Shown here in pieces: positions 1-13,163 of a stretch of 64,000 nucleotides of DNA (the stretch's first letter is position 1; every line of letters begins with the position of its first letter). The translations under genes and the position numbers were made by a program. The stretch spans positions 28,549,811 through 28,613,810 of the forward strand of contig CM040085.1 in NCBI GenBank assembly GCA_022496805.1. Reading direction: 5' to 3'. This DNA is from Pohlia nutans. Its lineage: Eukaryota; Streptophyta; Bryopsida; Bryales; Mniaceae. A model generated the notes under the pieces. The model saw only the letters and a program-made list of their open reading frames with translations, had not been told where the DNA came from and made no database searches.

Positions 1-3000
1 AGTACCCGTCCTCCACTGTCTCCAAATTATCATCGTAGTGTTGCGAGGGGCCCTGCACGACCTCTGCGACTTGTATATTGTGATGAAAAGGGCAAGTTCA
101 GAATGGATCCCGAAGCAGTCGCAGCGTTGCAGCTTGTGAAGGGACCAGTTGGTGCTGTATCTGTTTGTGGACGTGCTCGTCAGGGAAAAAGCTTCATATT
201 AAATCAGGTATCCTTCGAATTGAATCACAGAGAATCTTCCGTTGTAGATCGCCGAGGAATGACCTTTTCTTCCTTGAGATTGGTACTTTCTTTTATCCGT
301 CAAAACCATAGGTAGTCACCAACTCAGCGCGCTGTCGTGTTGTCACACTAGTTGCATCTTTAGTTTTACAGGGGTATTGTTTTGTGAGGCTGCCATTTAA
401 GTTAAATACGAAATGGAGGAATAGGTAATAGTGATGTATCAATCTCGGTTGTAGCTAATGTGGTGACTTTCTGGGATATTGCCTATGGGTCCGTAGTTTT
501 GTAATTGAAGTGTCTACTGTAGCTGAACTGTACTTGACCCCTCCGATACTTCAGCTGCTAGGACGGAGCAGTGGGTTTGAAGTCGCAGCTACCCAGAAGC
601 CTTGCACGAAAGGTCTTTGGATGTGGAGTGCACCGATTAAGCGCACAGCTGCAGATGGAAGCCAATACAATCTTATATTGCTGGATAGTGAAGGAATTGA
701 TTCTTACGACCAAACTGTAAGCCTGCAATGCTTTTTCTGAAACCTTTATAGCTTTTGGATATAAAGTAGAGAATTTTGGCCTTCTGAGTAATTCCTCGTT
801 CATGGAAATTGATGTCAGTGCATGAAATCAAGGGATATCAGTAGACGCTGCTTGTAAGCGTAGGCGTTTATAGCATTCTGTAGTTGAAAAAGTAGCGCTG
901 CTGTCGTGCATAAGAATGTCAGAAAAGTGTATTTAAGATTATCTTCTGAAATTTCTCTACTTTTTTTCTTAATGTGCATCATGCAGGGCCAATACAGCAC
1001 ACAAATATTCTCTTTGGCTATTCTTCTGTCCAGTATGTTTGTATATAATCAGGTATGCAGTTGTGCACCAAATCTGTTGCTGTAGCAGTTACCAATCTTT
1101 CGTTAACCATTCACCGGTACTTTTGCGCTCGATATCTGTTCTTCTCCTCGCTTCTTTTGGCAAGTCTGCTGTGACTTGAACCGTTCTACCCATTCGTGAA
1201 CCTAGCTGTATTTTACGACAAGAGGTGGTTCATGTTAGTAACCAATTCATGAAGCAAACAAGCATTATTAAGAAACTTAGTAGGGCAGGTGCGTGCGGGC
1301 ATTTTGAGGAGCACCCTTACCTTCCTTTTTAATTAGAAAAGATCTAAATTTTATGTGTGGTATTCAGATGTTCGGTATCGATGAGGCTGCACTGGACAAT
1401 TTGTCTCTGGTTACAGAAATGACCAAGCACATTCGAGTGCGAGCCTCTCAGACAAAAACTTCAGCAGATGAGCTTGGCCGGTTTTCTCCACTTTTCGTCT
1501 GGCTACTTCGGGTATGATCTGATTTAAAGTAGCTTTATTTAAGCATGTGATTTCGTAACGGTGTTAGACTACGGCAAGTTTGGAACATCTGTGATAGTAC
1601 TAGGGTCTGATAGAAAGTACGTGTGGATTATCGGAATCATCGCGTGTTTTTCTAATTTTCGAGTGTTGATGGAAATATCAGGACTTCTATTTCGACCTTA
1701 CTGACGATGGGCATAAGATTAGTCCTAGAGATTATCTGGAGTCGGCACTTCAACCAATTCCAGGAAATGGAAAAGCTGCTGCTGCCAAAAATGAGGTCCT
1801 TATGTCTTTCTTTCTATAAGTGACCAATGTACTTGCTACTTTGGCATGCTATGCGATATGCAGCTAACAACTCCGAATGTTGTCGGTGTGCTGGTTAAAT
1901 CTCTCAATGCAGTTGGCCCCTGGTTTGATTTTGGGTTCTATTTGGAATTCAGATTCGAAACTCCATTAAGTCATTGTTTCCAGAACGTGACTGCTTCACT
2001 TTGGTGCGCCCTTTGGAAGCAGAACAGCAGTTACAGCACCTTGACGAAATCCCGGTACAAATGCACGAGCGTCCTATTTGTTGATTTATTATATGGTTTT
2101 GTTACAAATGGACACTTTATTTCAATATTGTGCTATTTAAAAAAAAGAATCGTGCTTTTAATCACTGGCTGAATTTTCTTGGAGTACTTCGGTATCTAGA
2201 GGGATATCATGGTAGTTTACGTAGACATATTTTCTGTCTCTTATGTGGCTGCATGTTGTCGTTAGTAGTTAGTGGTCAGTTTATTTCTCTGGTGTACGAT
2301 CTGAATTCGCGTGTATTGTATGCAGTTGAACCAACTACGACCCGAGTTTCGGGCTGGATTAGATAAGTTGACAACGTACATTCTTGCCAGGGCAGGACCA
2401 AAGCAATTGGGATCCATAACACTGACAGGTCCAATGTTTGCTAGCCTCACGCAGTCATTCCTTGATGCCATCAACTCGGGTGCTGTACCCACCATAGCAA
2501 ATTCTTGGCAGGTTGATTCTCTATTTGAATTCCATCATGTTTTGGGTTTCACTACATCTTATCCTGGCAGTCATTACAATCGATTGTGTCTGGTTTCACT
2601 AGTTATTCTGTTTGCCTAACATTTTTCCAACAATTATTTTTTTATACTTTTAATTTATGACTTACAAAAAGTTTGTTTTTGAACTTTCAGAACGTGGAAG
2701 AAAGTGAATGTCGACGTGCCTATGAGTTGGCTATCAGAACCTACACCGAGTCTTTTGACACAACGATTCCTCCTGAAGAGGTACAGCTGAGCGATTTTGT
2801 GGGTTGATAGTCATTAGATCTTCATCTCGATAGTTACGCCTCAATTCTCTCTTGCTATGAGATTCTTTCGTCGGGGAAAAAATACCCCCAGTTGATAAAT
2901 GAAGGTATTCCCTTGTCTTTGAGGGCAGGCATTGTTGCAAGAGGCTCAAGAAGAAGCTCTTCAAGCAGCATTGAACACGTTCAACCTTGAAGCTGTTGGT

Positions 3001-6000
3001 GGAGGAACTTCACGAAAGAAGTATGAGAAGGAGGTTTACACCACTGTCAAGAAACAGTTTGAGGTGAGTGATATGTTTCGGTGACATTTCTGTAGGTACC
3101 CTCTTGCAAGACTTGACGTTCGGTAACCTGGTAATAACTCGTGAAAACTGGTGTACTCAGAGTCATAAGCGAAAATTAATGATGGATGCGGAGCTCAAGT
3201 GCTTGCGAGCTGTAGGTAGTTTGGAAGAGAGAATGCTCAATGCATGTCATGCACCAAATGCATCTTATGAGTCTGTGGTTAAGGTATGACTTTTGCATCC
3301 CTATTATGTATGGCTAAGTCTGATCACTCAATTCTTTACCAAAACTACAATCTTTTTCATCGTTTTTTTTTTGATAAAGTTGTCTAAGTGTTTAGGGCTT
3401 CTGCAAAGAACCCATTTTTGTGGTCAAGCTAGTGTCTTATCTCAAAATGGTCCTATCATGGCGGACCTGGATGTCTTATTACAGGTGATTGATGGTCTGG
3501 TGGCCGAGTATGATGTATCTGCGACGGGATCTTTGAAGTGGCAGAAACTTGTGACCTTTCTGCAAAAAAGGTACAGATTTCGTAAGATAGCTCTATATGA
3601 GTCCCTGTTTTCATACAGAATTACCGGTGATATTTTAAAGTCGACAGGATTGTATAATTTAGCTCAGATATGAAGGCTGCTTACTAGTTCTTGTTCTTAT
3701 CTTATCTGCTAGTTCAATTGCCATGATCTCTTAGAACTGATATTGATCTTATGATGAGTGCGCTTGTTTTATTGATTTGTATAGTCTATAGAAGTTCTAA
3801 ATCGAAAGATAACTTTGGAGGCACACATGTCAGACATCGCAACTGACTATCAGCTCAACAGCTTGACAGGGCCATTGCAAGACTTAGTCAAGCGGGAAAA
3901 TGGCAAGATTATTTCACAGTATTCAGCTCTAGAGTTACAGATCAAGTCTTTGGAAGAGCAGGTTGCATTCGCACACAAACAAGTGGATGCAGCTCAGAAG
4001 GACGCTCAAGAATGGAAGAAGCGTTATGAATTATCAATCAATGATTATAAGAAAGCCTCAGACAATGCTGCTACACAGCGTGCTATCATACAGAAGAAGG
4101 TCACTACACTAGAGGAGAGGAGCGCCACCATCACATCCAAACTGGAAGCAACCAAGAAAGAGGCAGTTGAGTGGCAATCAAAGTATCAGCATTTGTTCAA
4201 TGATCAACGGAAAGAAGAGGAAAGGATTGCCTCTGAAATGAAAGCTCTTCAGGTACAATGCTTAATAAAGTACGAGTGTATTTTGATTGTACTAGACTGG
4301 TCGCTTTTGCAAGCGAATCACTGATGTGAGAGCTTGCAGGTAGAGATCTAGCTTGCAGGTAGAAAGCCTAATTTATTTCAACATTAAGCGTTCACAAAAT
4401 ACTGAAAAAGAATTTCAGGTATGTTCATGCATTTGTGGTGTTCCTTTCTTTTCTGGGTAAGTAGATGAATGCGTCAACAAGTAGTCTATGACTAAATTAA
4501 GAAGTTTAGTTGCAATTGCAGTCACGGGCTGATGTGTTCTTTTCGCATTACAGAATCGATGTACGACTGCCGAGGCTCGTTTGGCAGCCATGCGGGAGCA
4601 ATGTGAAGCTGCGAAAGAGGAAGCTACCGAGTGGAGACATAAGCATGAAACTGTAGAGGCCGACACTAAAGCTGCAATTGAAAGGGCGACTGTGTCTAAG
4701 GACAGGGCCATAAAACAGGCACAGCTCCGGGAGGATGCGCTTCGAGCAGACTTTGCTGCTACTGTTGCACAAAAGGTATTATTGAAGTTGATTTACTGCA
4801 TCAAATTTATTTTAATATATAGTACGTGCTATTGATGATATGTGAATATGCGTTAATTGTAGAAAGTCTGGAGATTTTTTATGGGTTTTTTTTTTTTTTT
4901 TTTTTTTTTTTTTCCCTTACTGCAATAATGCTGATCATTGCATGCTGCTATGCTTTTGCTTTCACTAACGTCTTTTTTGAAAAATTCTCCCGTACGCCAT
5001 TGCTTTTAGAATATTTAGTTTTATCATCTCGGCTCTGAAATTGGCAAATTTGCTTCACAATAAAATAGCACGCTCCAAAGTAAATTGCTTACAAATGTGG
5101 TCCATGTACATCATATTCGACTGGTTCTGTAGTTATTGCTGATTTGAATTCTCTTGTGTTTGCTTTCAGGATGGTGAGATAAAAGACTTGCAAGCCAGGT
5201 TCGAGAATGGAGAGCGACAGATTTCCACTCTATCATCTAATCTTCTTGTAAGTAAGGGTAGCAATTAAGGACTATCGATTAAGAACGACTAAGATGAGTG
5301 ACGGGAAATGATTTCAAATCTTGGAACTAGGCCTTCAGATCTGAGAGGGTAAGTACATAATCTGAATCCCCGTGTTGCGTTGTGGACACAGGATCAAGAA
5401 TCAAAGTGTAGCAGCCAGGCCGAGGAATTGAAGACTTTGAAAACGGAGTTACGAAATTCGCAAACTGAGATTGAATCAAGGAAATATGCAATGACCACGT
5501 TCCAGAAGGACCTTGAGAAAGCACGCCAAGATAAAGTCCATGCTGAAAAGCGAATGGCTGAGGCTCTAAAGAAAATGGAGGAGGCTGAACGGCACTGGAA
5601 AATTGCTGAGAAGAGAGAGAAGTTTGCATCTGAAGCTGCAGAAAAGTCGCGGAATGAATCATCAGCAACAGAGAAGGAAAAATTAGAATCTCAACGATTG
5701 GCTGTCGAGAGACTAGCCGCTATTGAACGTTTACAACGGCGGAGTGATACTCTTGAACGCGAAAGGGTAGAGCTAACGCAGGTACTAGAATGGTTTGTGG
5801 GTGCATGTTTCGTGACGCTTAAGCTGAAATGAGCTTTCTTGATCATGATGCAGATAGAATCTCGTTAATTTCGACCATGTGTAGTATATTTTGTGTACTG
5901 GCCTTGGGGGATAATTAAAAGCTGATGTGTGCGATATTGTGGGGGCTCCAGACGCTCCAGCAGGTTAAGGCGGCCGAAAAGGAAGCGTTCTCACGCGTAA

Positions 6001-6626
6001 CAGCTCTAGAGCTTCGTATTGAAGAACGAGAAAGAGAGATGGAAAAGCTGCTGAAGTCCTCAAATGAGCAGAGGATGAAGACAGTGGAAACTTTTGAGTC
6101 CCTTTTGGACAGCGAAAGAGCCGCAAAGATGGAGGCTGCCAATCGTGCCGAAGCACTTTCAGTTCAGTTAACGACTATCCAAGGAGATCTGGACGCTCTC
6201 CAGACACAATTCATGTCAGTCCGGAATCATGAAACGGCTCTGGATACTAAGCTGAAATCGTATGCGGATGTTTCAAACATCTCCCCCGAATACACAGTGC
6301 GTAGTAAGAGGGCTTGGGTTGAGAACACATCAGGGGGTGTGGAGGGCATGGAAGTTGACAAAGCAAGCTCGCAGAAATCAAAACGAGAGAAGATCACTGA
6401 CCACAGCAGCAGCCATGAGGCGATCAACGAAGGTCATAATTCCAATGAGGTCACCCGTGAGAATCACACCCCACTGACGACTGAAGATCCTCACAAACTG
6501 ACGGTGGCGAAGCTGAAACAGAAGCTGACTGAAGCTGGGCATGGGGAAGAGGTTATTCACATCAAAAGCTCTGCAACAAAACGAGATATCATTGACTTAT
6601 ATGAGAAACTCATGTTGCAGAAATGA
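1..6626 (+). CDS. Guanylate-binding protein-like GTPase (GBPL), 5' end missing
   Basis: A large dynamin-related GTPase with an N-terminal G domain and a long coiled coil. Proposed exons: <1-207, 555-716, 987-1052, 1368-1511, 1682-1795, 1953-2054, 2326-2511, 2691-2780, 2929-3063, 3161-3283, 3485-3570, 3785-4252, 4554-4775, 5170-5247, 5392-5781, 5952-6626. Introns are GT-AG and phase 0 apart from a break after the eleventh exon, giving about 1,080 residues in the window. Visible motifs: the P-loop GRARQGKS in the first exon, LLDSEGID (G3) in the second, and the ISPRDYLE segment of the helical domain. From about 3.8 kb the protein is Glu/Lys/Ala-rich coiled coil. It ends in a short conserved plant GBPL tail (LTVAKLKQKLTEAG, then DIIDLYEKLMLQK) that resembles a SAP-like helix pair. 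Arabidopsis GBPL3 acts in immunity through nuclear condensates; a similar role here is inferred only. The reading frame breaks by one base at exon eleven. Confidence 0.88.
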
Positions 6627-7233
6627 TCGATGGGTCTATCTTGGACGCTATTCAATCCTTCTATCGTCTCACAACGTACAGGCGATGAGGTGATAGCATT
6701 GTGAGACACGTACTGCTGGGACGTACTGAGGTTGGGACGTACACATGGACGAGTTCAAGATGCTTTGATAAATCAATGATACATGCTGTTTTTGACACAG
6801 GTACATGACCTTCGATTGCTACTATCACCACCGCCTGTCTCCATTATTATGCGGCATCTGTAAATTTTATCCTCGGCTCCATTACATGTCCCTGTTCAGT
6901 CGTTAAGTGGTCGAGCAGGGCACTCATGAATTGGCACTTAGGGACAATGCAGATCTCCGAGTATCTGCTTAAATTCGAACTAATATCTGTGTATAGCTGG
7001 TCATTCAGTAAAGAACTGTAAGTTGTTGAGCACTTGTTATGTGCCCTTTGTGATTTACACTCAGATGGACTTTGATTTGCAGTCAGGTTATTGTCTTATA
7101 TACTGTAACATTATTATGGGAGGCCAAAAGCTCTCCCATGTACAGTAAATGTCTGAGGCAGAATATTTTGCCTTTGTGTTGAGCTAAGCAAACTCCACAC
7201 ATAGTTGATCAAAAATGTTCCATTTGCATGCGT
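6627..7233 (+). other. 3' flank of the GBPL gene
   Basis: There is no open frame or repeat I can support here. The stretch starts right after the TGA of the GBPL gene and probably holds its 3' UTR. The next recognisable unit is the TTAA element at 7234. Confidence 0.5.
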
Positions 7234-7925
7234 TTAATCCCTAAATGCTGGGGCCTATGACCATGGAATCATGCTTTACATGCGACACACTCAATTTTGC
7301 CGTTATAAGATAAAAATTCAACTTTATATTTTTATTAGGCATGTGTTTACTACAAATCATGATTTTTTTTTAAGTTTCGGTGAAAATTTGAAACTACCAT
7401 GATTTTGTGAAGTGTTGTAAAGAAAATTCATATGAATTACTGAATATGCTAATTTTTATTTTATTTTAAACCAAAGGTGTAATTTTCAATGATGAATATT
7501 ACTACAAATGAAAATCATGTGTGTAAATTTAGAAACAGGCTACACCATCGTAGTACCCACCAAACTTGTACCTTCAATAAAACAATCAATTTTTAGAATT
7601 TCCTAAAATTTTTAGACTAGAGTTTTGTTAGATAAGCTCAAATAGAATTCATTTTCATGGCCCAAATTAGTATAAGCAAGAAAAAAAGAAAAAAATTGAA
7701 AATATCCTACCTAGTGAATCATTTTTATTGTTCTTTTTGTAGTTGGGATCTCATGTAAAATCCAAAACTAGTTTGAATAACGTGAATTCAACTTGAAGGG
7801 GTGGCATGACTAATGAAAATCCTTCAAAAAAAGAATTGGATAAATTTATCATTCTTTTGTCATCCAACATGTGCTTGAAATCATTCAAAAGCCATTTTTT
7901 TCCCTTGGCGGCAGTTAGGGGTTAA
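7234..7925 (-). mobile_element. TTAA-flanked MITE-like element, subfamily A copy 1
   Basis: The left end is TTAATCCCTAAATGCTGG and the right end is GGCAGTTAGGGGTTAA, so the tips are inverted and both abut TTAA. The interior is A+T-rich and non-coding. It matches, in inverse orientation, the copies at about 22564-23030 and 63255-63532. No transposase is present, so it is non-autonomous. A piggyBac-like origin is inferred from the TTAA target and the C-rich tips. Confidence 0.6.
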
Positions 7926-7982
7926 TCAACTATTGGGATGTTTGTTAGTTTGACATGGGTCAAGAAAGTGACATAACACTAT

Positions 7983-8345
7983 AAGGTAAGGGGTACAATT
8001 GCCGTTAGTTTAAGCATTTCAACCTATATGGAGTGTTGATTTTCAATGATAAAAAATTGCAGCACATAAAACTTTGGGTTTAATAACCAAGCTCAATTTT
8101 TAAACTTAATTAATTTTTTCACAATGTATGATTTTGTTATAAATTTTCAAACTTAATATGCATAGACCACTATTGATGTTAGTAGGTGTACCAATGACTG
8201 TCTTTCATTTCTAGTCCAATCAAATTGCTAACTTGGTATTCATAATTAATGCTTGTGATAACTAGATTGGGAACTCTTGAAGTTGAAACAGGTGCTTTCA
8301 TAGGTGACCACAAATGGTACCTAACAGTTTATGGTGCTTCTACCT
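7983..8345 (+). repeat. Left arm of a 360-bp inverted repeat
   Basis: The stretch beginning TAAGGTAAGGGGTAC is the near-identical reverse complement of 13583-13937. Both arms stop matching abruptly on the outer side. They could be the long terminal inverted repeats of one 5.9-kb element, or two copies of one repeat in opposite orientation. The left outer edge reads CACTATAAGG and the right one CACTTAAGG, so a CACTA-type tip is possible but unproven. Confidence 0.65.
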
Positions 8346-8364
8346 TAGACATAATTGTGCAAAG

Positions 8365-8494
8365 CAGGGTTTTTTTTTGCACTCTAGCAATGTTCCATGC
8401 ATGCAATGGAGAGTAGTCCCTCCAGATTTAGACCATTGTGACTATGCCACCACATTGGAGTTTGGCATCATAGTGGCAAAAAAAAAAAACCTTG
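8365..8494. mobile_element. hAT-type MITE, 130 bp, copy 1
   Basis: The element begins CAGGGTTTTTTTTTGCACT and its other end reads in reverse complement CAAGGTTTTTTTTTTTTGCC. It is flanked by a perfect 8-bp direct repeat GTGCAAAG (8357-8364 and 8495-8502). CAGGG tips with 8-bp duplications are typical of hAT elements. A second copy at 20603-20730 shares the interior, including GTTCCATGCATGCAATGG with small changes. Confidence 0.85.
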
Positions 8495-8920
8495 GTGCAA
8501 AGAGGACCAAACAGTCATTGCTATATGCCCCAATTTAATATAACAACCAATAGAGTTAATCGAAAAATCAGCCCAAAGAGGAAAGTTTTGGCAAACTCGT
8601 GTTGAATTCCTCTTGAATTCATTGAAATATAAATAGACCAAAAACTAGTTTATGACAAGTTGAGAGATAAAACAAGGCACTGTCATTATTCTCCATATCT
8701 CACTATGATTCCCATACCTTCCACTAATGCTCCAAGCCCATGGCTCAGAAAGGGACAATCTATGACACAACACTATTCAACTCAAGTATAGTTCAATAGA
8801 GATTAGAAGTAGAGCAAAAAGGAAGATTGAATGCACTTCTTTTCGGTTACCTCTAATGTATTTTTTAATTTTTTTTTCCTTGAAGTAGTTGTGCTCCCAG
8901 CTGGTCATATGTGCTACATT

Positions 8921-9496
8921 TTAACCCTTAATTGCCCAACCATGCATATTTTGCATGATGTACAGAATCGAACTCCGATTTCTCATCCATCATGCACTTT
9001 TGCAATAAAACTTTTTTAGTGAATTTTTTAATGGGAAATTAGCTTCGTGCATATGTGATCCGATTAGAAAGGGGATGATTTGTGAAACTTTATGCCTTAG
9101 TTTATGTTGTATTGTTTCACCAAAAATTTCGAAGATTTTAGTCTAAAAGTGCTCTTGAAAAAAAAAGCTCATAAAATTAAGCAACCAAAAAATCTCCAAA
9201 AATCACTACACTTAGAGTATTATATTTTAACCCATCACATCAAATTTCATCCACAAATTGTCAATATCTTATTCGTAATCAAATTTCAAAATAATTTTGA
9301 ATTTTATATTCCAAAATTTATAGAAAAATATTGGTGAAAGCAATCGCAGATCTAACCATATGGATAGAACCTAAAATTCATAGCGTACAACTTGTATTCA
9401 TACATCAAGTTCAAAATATCCATCTTAGTTGCATTTTATGATTCATCTTTTCAAAACTGCCCAAACTGGACAAGGGTGAGGACGTTTAGGGGTTAA
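8921..9496 (+). mobile_element. TTAA-flanked element, subfamily B copy 1 (576 bp)
   Basis: It starts TTAACCCTTAATTGCCCAAC and ends GGACGTTTAGGGGTTAA. The copy at 62095-62670 has exactly the same length (576 bp including both TTAA) and aligns over its whole span. There is no coding capacity. It was probably mobilised by a transposase encoded elsewhere. Confidence 0.75.
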
Positions 9497-9636
9497 GGAG
9501 GATCTTGGGAGAAACTGGCTTAGTTTTGCTGAAAAAGAAGAACGGAATTCATCAACAGATCCTCCGTTTAGATTGAAATCTTTTCCATTGTTGCCCAATG
9601 TCTGCCCAATTGAAATTGCTCAAGAAAACGTTGAAC

Positions 9637-9692
9637 ACATACATGATGTACAGTACATATACATAAGTTGATGTACAGTACATCATGTATGT
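9637..9692. repeat. Short near-perfect hairpin
   Basis: Two 22-base arms (9637-9658 and 9671-9692) are reverse complements with one mismatch, separated by 12 bases. Each arm contains the palindromic core GATGTACAGTACATC. This looks like a local hairpin in gene-free DNA; no function is evident. Confidence 0.6.
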
Positions 9693-10402
9693 ACATATAC
9701 ATCAATTTTGTACACCAACTTGATGATTTCTCAGGAACGACAAGAAAGCCACCCACCATGTTTGAAATTCATGTCAAGTCTTTCCAACTTGTTGAGTGCT
9801 ACTGTGGAAATTCCTATTACCAGTACCATTCATTTAAGTACGTTTTTGAGGGAAAGGTAAATTCTTGGTGGACTTGAACCAAGTGAAATCATATTTATTC
9901 TGTAAAGTTTGTAGTTTTTATGAATTTTCAAAGTGGTTTGCCTTGAAAATACACAACCATTCCTAGGTGGGGTTATGAGCATCCTAAGAATGCTCTACAA
10001 TCATTCAAAGTCAGCCTATTGTTGATAGTGAAGTAACTTTAAACCGCCCCATTCACACCCATCTACACTTAACGAAGCTATTGTATTTGATGGCCCATGC
10101 TAAATTGCTTTGTTCATTGCCTTGGTTGCTTAACCACCACTTTGTGATCTCATCCTCATTCATTGAAATACCTGTTAGGGTCTAAATCGTGAACTTGAGG
10201 TAAAAAAAAACCTTGATTCAACCTCTTCAGCTAGTGTAAAGTTTTGGAGACAAATTTGTGCCACATAGAAGGCCATATAAAAAATGAGAAGAAGTTCAAG
10301 TTGGGCCCTAGTGTGAAGCCCTTAGGCTTGATTTTCCAAATTCGAGCATTGATTTCATATCGGTTGAAATTTATGAAGTTTGGGTTGGGCTAACAATCGG
10401 GT

Positions 10403-10547
10403 ACTAAAGTGGATATATCTATTACCATCCATTTAACAATTTTGCCCTTGTGTACCGGAAGTGCACATTTGTGTTCTAGAATGCATTCTAACATTACATG
10501 AGGGCAGAATTGGATGTTGGGTGGTAATGGATATGTCCACCTTTAGT
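10403..10547. mobile_element. Small foldback MITE
   Basis: The left half (ACTAAAGTGGATATATC...) is largely complementary to the right half (...GATATGTCCACCTTTAGT), with arms of about 45 bases. No target duplication is clear and there is no coding sequence. Confidence 0.5.
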
Positions 10548-10711
10548 TAATGTAAATTAGGTTTTGGAGCATCCATCTGCCTTTGTAGTGGAGATGTACA
10601 ACACGGGAGGTTGTTGTGAGAGGAAGCATAATTAGGCCTCTATGAAGTGATTTTCTCCAGAAGGGACGGCAAAAGATGAGGTCTGATAAGACAAACTATT
10701 GTGTCTCTTAA

Positions 10712-10882
10712 AGCCTTGGTGATGTTTAGAAATCTAGGGCAAAAGCTATATGTATGTTTTTCCTGCTTTTTAAAGATTACAGGTGCATCTCATTCTTTTA
10801 TATTGCATATATTATAAATTGCTGGTGTTTGGCTGAGTCTGAACTGAATTTTGGTGGGAGCATAGTGGAGTGAAAATCATTG
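10712..10882 (+). repeat. Repeat family J, copy interrupted by a CACTA element
   Basis: This stretch and the sequence just after 13163 match 21446-22000. Shared landmarks are AGAAAT..AGGGCAAAAG, GCATCTCATTCT and GTGGATGT. The CACTA element at 10883-13163 splits this copy. At 10770-10773 it keeps an intact TTAA, which is the empty target for the TTAA element present in the other copy. Confidence 0.7.
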
Positions 10883-13163
10883 CACTACTAGAAATATTGT
10901 GACCATATCAACAGAAATTAGACTGAAAACTGTTGTTCCCACTAGTCGTTCCGGACGCGTTGTCGCGGTCACGAGCTAACATAATTCTGTTGATCCGATG
11001 TGAATTTTTTTTCAATTTGGACAATGTAAATCAAGTAAAAAAAAGATCCTCTACTCGAGAATAACACTAATTTACCATGTCAAGTTAAATTTCCACGTCA
11101 TAAAAGTCAAATTGCGACATCATAAAAGTCAAACTGCCACATCACAATCAACTCGGGACCTCACAACTAGTGAAGCCAGAGGGTTCGAAGCCAAGACCTC
11201 ACGGATGATAGAGATCACCCTTAACCATCTCCCTTACCTTTCACACATGCACATGCCATTTAAAAAAATAGATAATATAGCATTAATTTAAAAGATCAAC
11301 ACTTAAAATTGTTTTGTGACTTTTCAAAATCTCACAACTTTTGTAAAACCAAAAAAAAATTGACGTTTTTTTTCATCATACGTAGGTGTTGTGACAAAGA
11401 ATCTTCTTAAATAAGAAAAATTGGAAAACATCTTTCCATTTTTTCTAATGATTTTGAAGTAATAGCAAAGTTTTAAAAAAAAACATATTATCAATTTTCT
11501 AATGTGCATAACTTTTGCAAAACAAAACATTTTTGAATCTTTTGACCACGATGTCATTGTAATTTTGATCTTTTGGAAAATCAATCAGGATTTTTTCTTA
11601 TATATTTTTTAATTTATACGATTACACTTCCGAAAACTGTAGTACAATACTCTAAACAAAAGATTGTTTTTCTTTTGTACCACCACCCACAAAATTGCAT
11701 GTATAGTGATACGAAATTGGTTTCCTCAAAGAATATTCAATCAATACCTTAAATAAATAACATTTTCATTCATAATGCCATGTTTCACTTTCCAAATTTT
11801 GAAAGCTGATTTTTGATGAATTTTTAAAGAATTTTTAGAGGAAAAACTTAGAAATTTATTTTAAAACCATTATTGATAGATTTTACACCTATAATTGAAT
11901 AGATGCATAGATAATCTAGAAATAAACATCTTTCCAGTTAGAAGAAAGTTCCAAAGATATATAAATTTTCATAAAAATCCAGTGACAAAGAGATTGTTCA
12001 CCAACTATATTTGACCAATAAAAACTCTACAGCTATTGCATGTAAATTGATACTAAATTGATATTTTCTAAAATAATCAATCAAGAATTCATGAAAAAAA
12101 CATTTTGATCGATCAAACAAATTTTGATTCTCCAAAAATTGAATGTTGATTTTGGTGAGCTTTTAAAAAGTTTTTGGTGTTCAATGTTAGAACAAAATAG
12201 AACCAACTTAAATTAAGAAAGAATCATGCTTAAAATGAAGTTTAAAAAATAAAATAGATGTGGGTTAAGTGAAAAATGACTTTGACTGAACATCATTCAT
12301 CACATTACAAGAAATTTGAGCCCTCTAAGAGGCCTCGAGTTTTTATTTTTATTTTAACTTTTTGAATTTTAAAAAAATATTTAATTAATATAAAAATATT
12401 AAAAAAATGAAATCTGATGTGGCATGAGTTCGACATTTCAGATTGGATATTTAAATATTAAAAGTTTTTTAAAGTTTTTAAATATATTTTTTAATATATT
12501 TTTAATATTAAAAATTGTTCAAATAATCTTTGAACATTTTCTAAACATTTTCTTAAAAATTTAAATAATAATTTTTATTTTATTTTATTAACATTTTATT
12601 TTTAAAAATATTTTCATTTAAAAAAGAATTCCAATAAAAAATTAGATTTTGGCCCGAACATCGAAAAAGCCCCTTGGAGGGCTCATTTCTCTTCTAATGT
12701 TTTGAGGATTAATACCTTTTAGAATTGCATCACAATCAAAACTTCAAACTAAGTATAATAATCTTATATTATTATACATTATTATTATTATGCTCTTACA
12801 AAAAAATAAAAAATAAAAAAATTATTACTATATTATTACTACATTATTATATATAATGAACTTGTTGACTCTATTTTCATAGAATTAATCTCAAATTTAT
12901 ATTTTGCAATCTAGTTTCTCATGTTTTCAAAAAATTGATGCTTCATGATGCACCTTTCAACATTTACAAACTAGTAATTTATGAAAATTTGTTGAATTTC
13001 CGTTTATTCGGGCACTTGTAGTGCCTAAACTAACAAAAACCGGGAGATGTTTGTTGAACCCTTCACAAGAAACTGTTAAATATGTCAAGTCGTGACGGCC
13101 AGTGCCCACAGTAATAGAGAATTGTTGATTTTTTGTTGGTTTGGTCAGCATTTTCTAGTAGTG
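10883..13163. mobile_element. CACTA (En/Spm-like) element, non-autonomous, 2.28 kb
   Basis: The left end reads CACTACTAGAAATATTGTG and the right end in reverse complement CACTACTAGAAAATGCTG, with similarity continuing into a second block ending CAACA. It is flanked by the 3-bp duplication TTG (10880-10882 and 13164-13166), as expected for CACTA elements. The interior is A+T-rich with no long reading frame. A tRNA-like promoter remnant (TTCGAACCC on the minus strand near 11170) and a possible nested element (12303-12699) lie inside. The empty site is visible in the paralog near 21950. Confidence 0.85.
12303..12699. mobile_element. Possible degenerate CACTA-like MITE nested in the 10.9-kb CACTA element
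   Basis: The left end is CATTACAAGAAATTTGAGCC and the right end in reverse complement is CATTAGAAGAGAAATGAGCC. The first base after the common CA differs from the CACTA consensus, and the flanking triplets do not match. The interior is simple A/T-rich sequence. Confidence 0.35.

Noticed and set aside
4884..4913. Poly(T) run in a GBPL intron as a SINE tail
   Set aside because: No A or B box and no flanking duplication are visible; treated as a simple homopolymer.
11140..11260. tRNA-like SINE inside the CACTA element
   Set aside because: Only a B-box-like TTCGAACCC and a weak upstream word were seen; no tail or duplication, so it is not listed separately.
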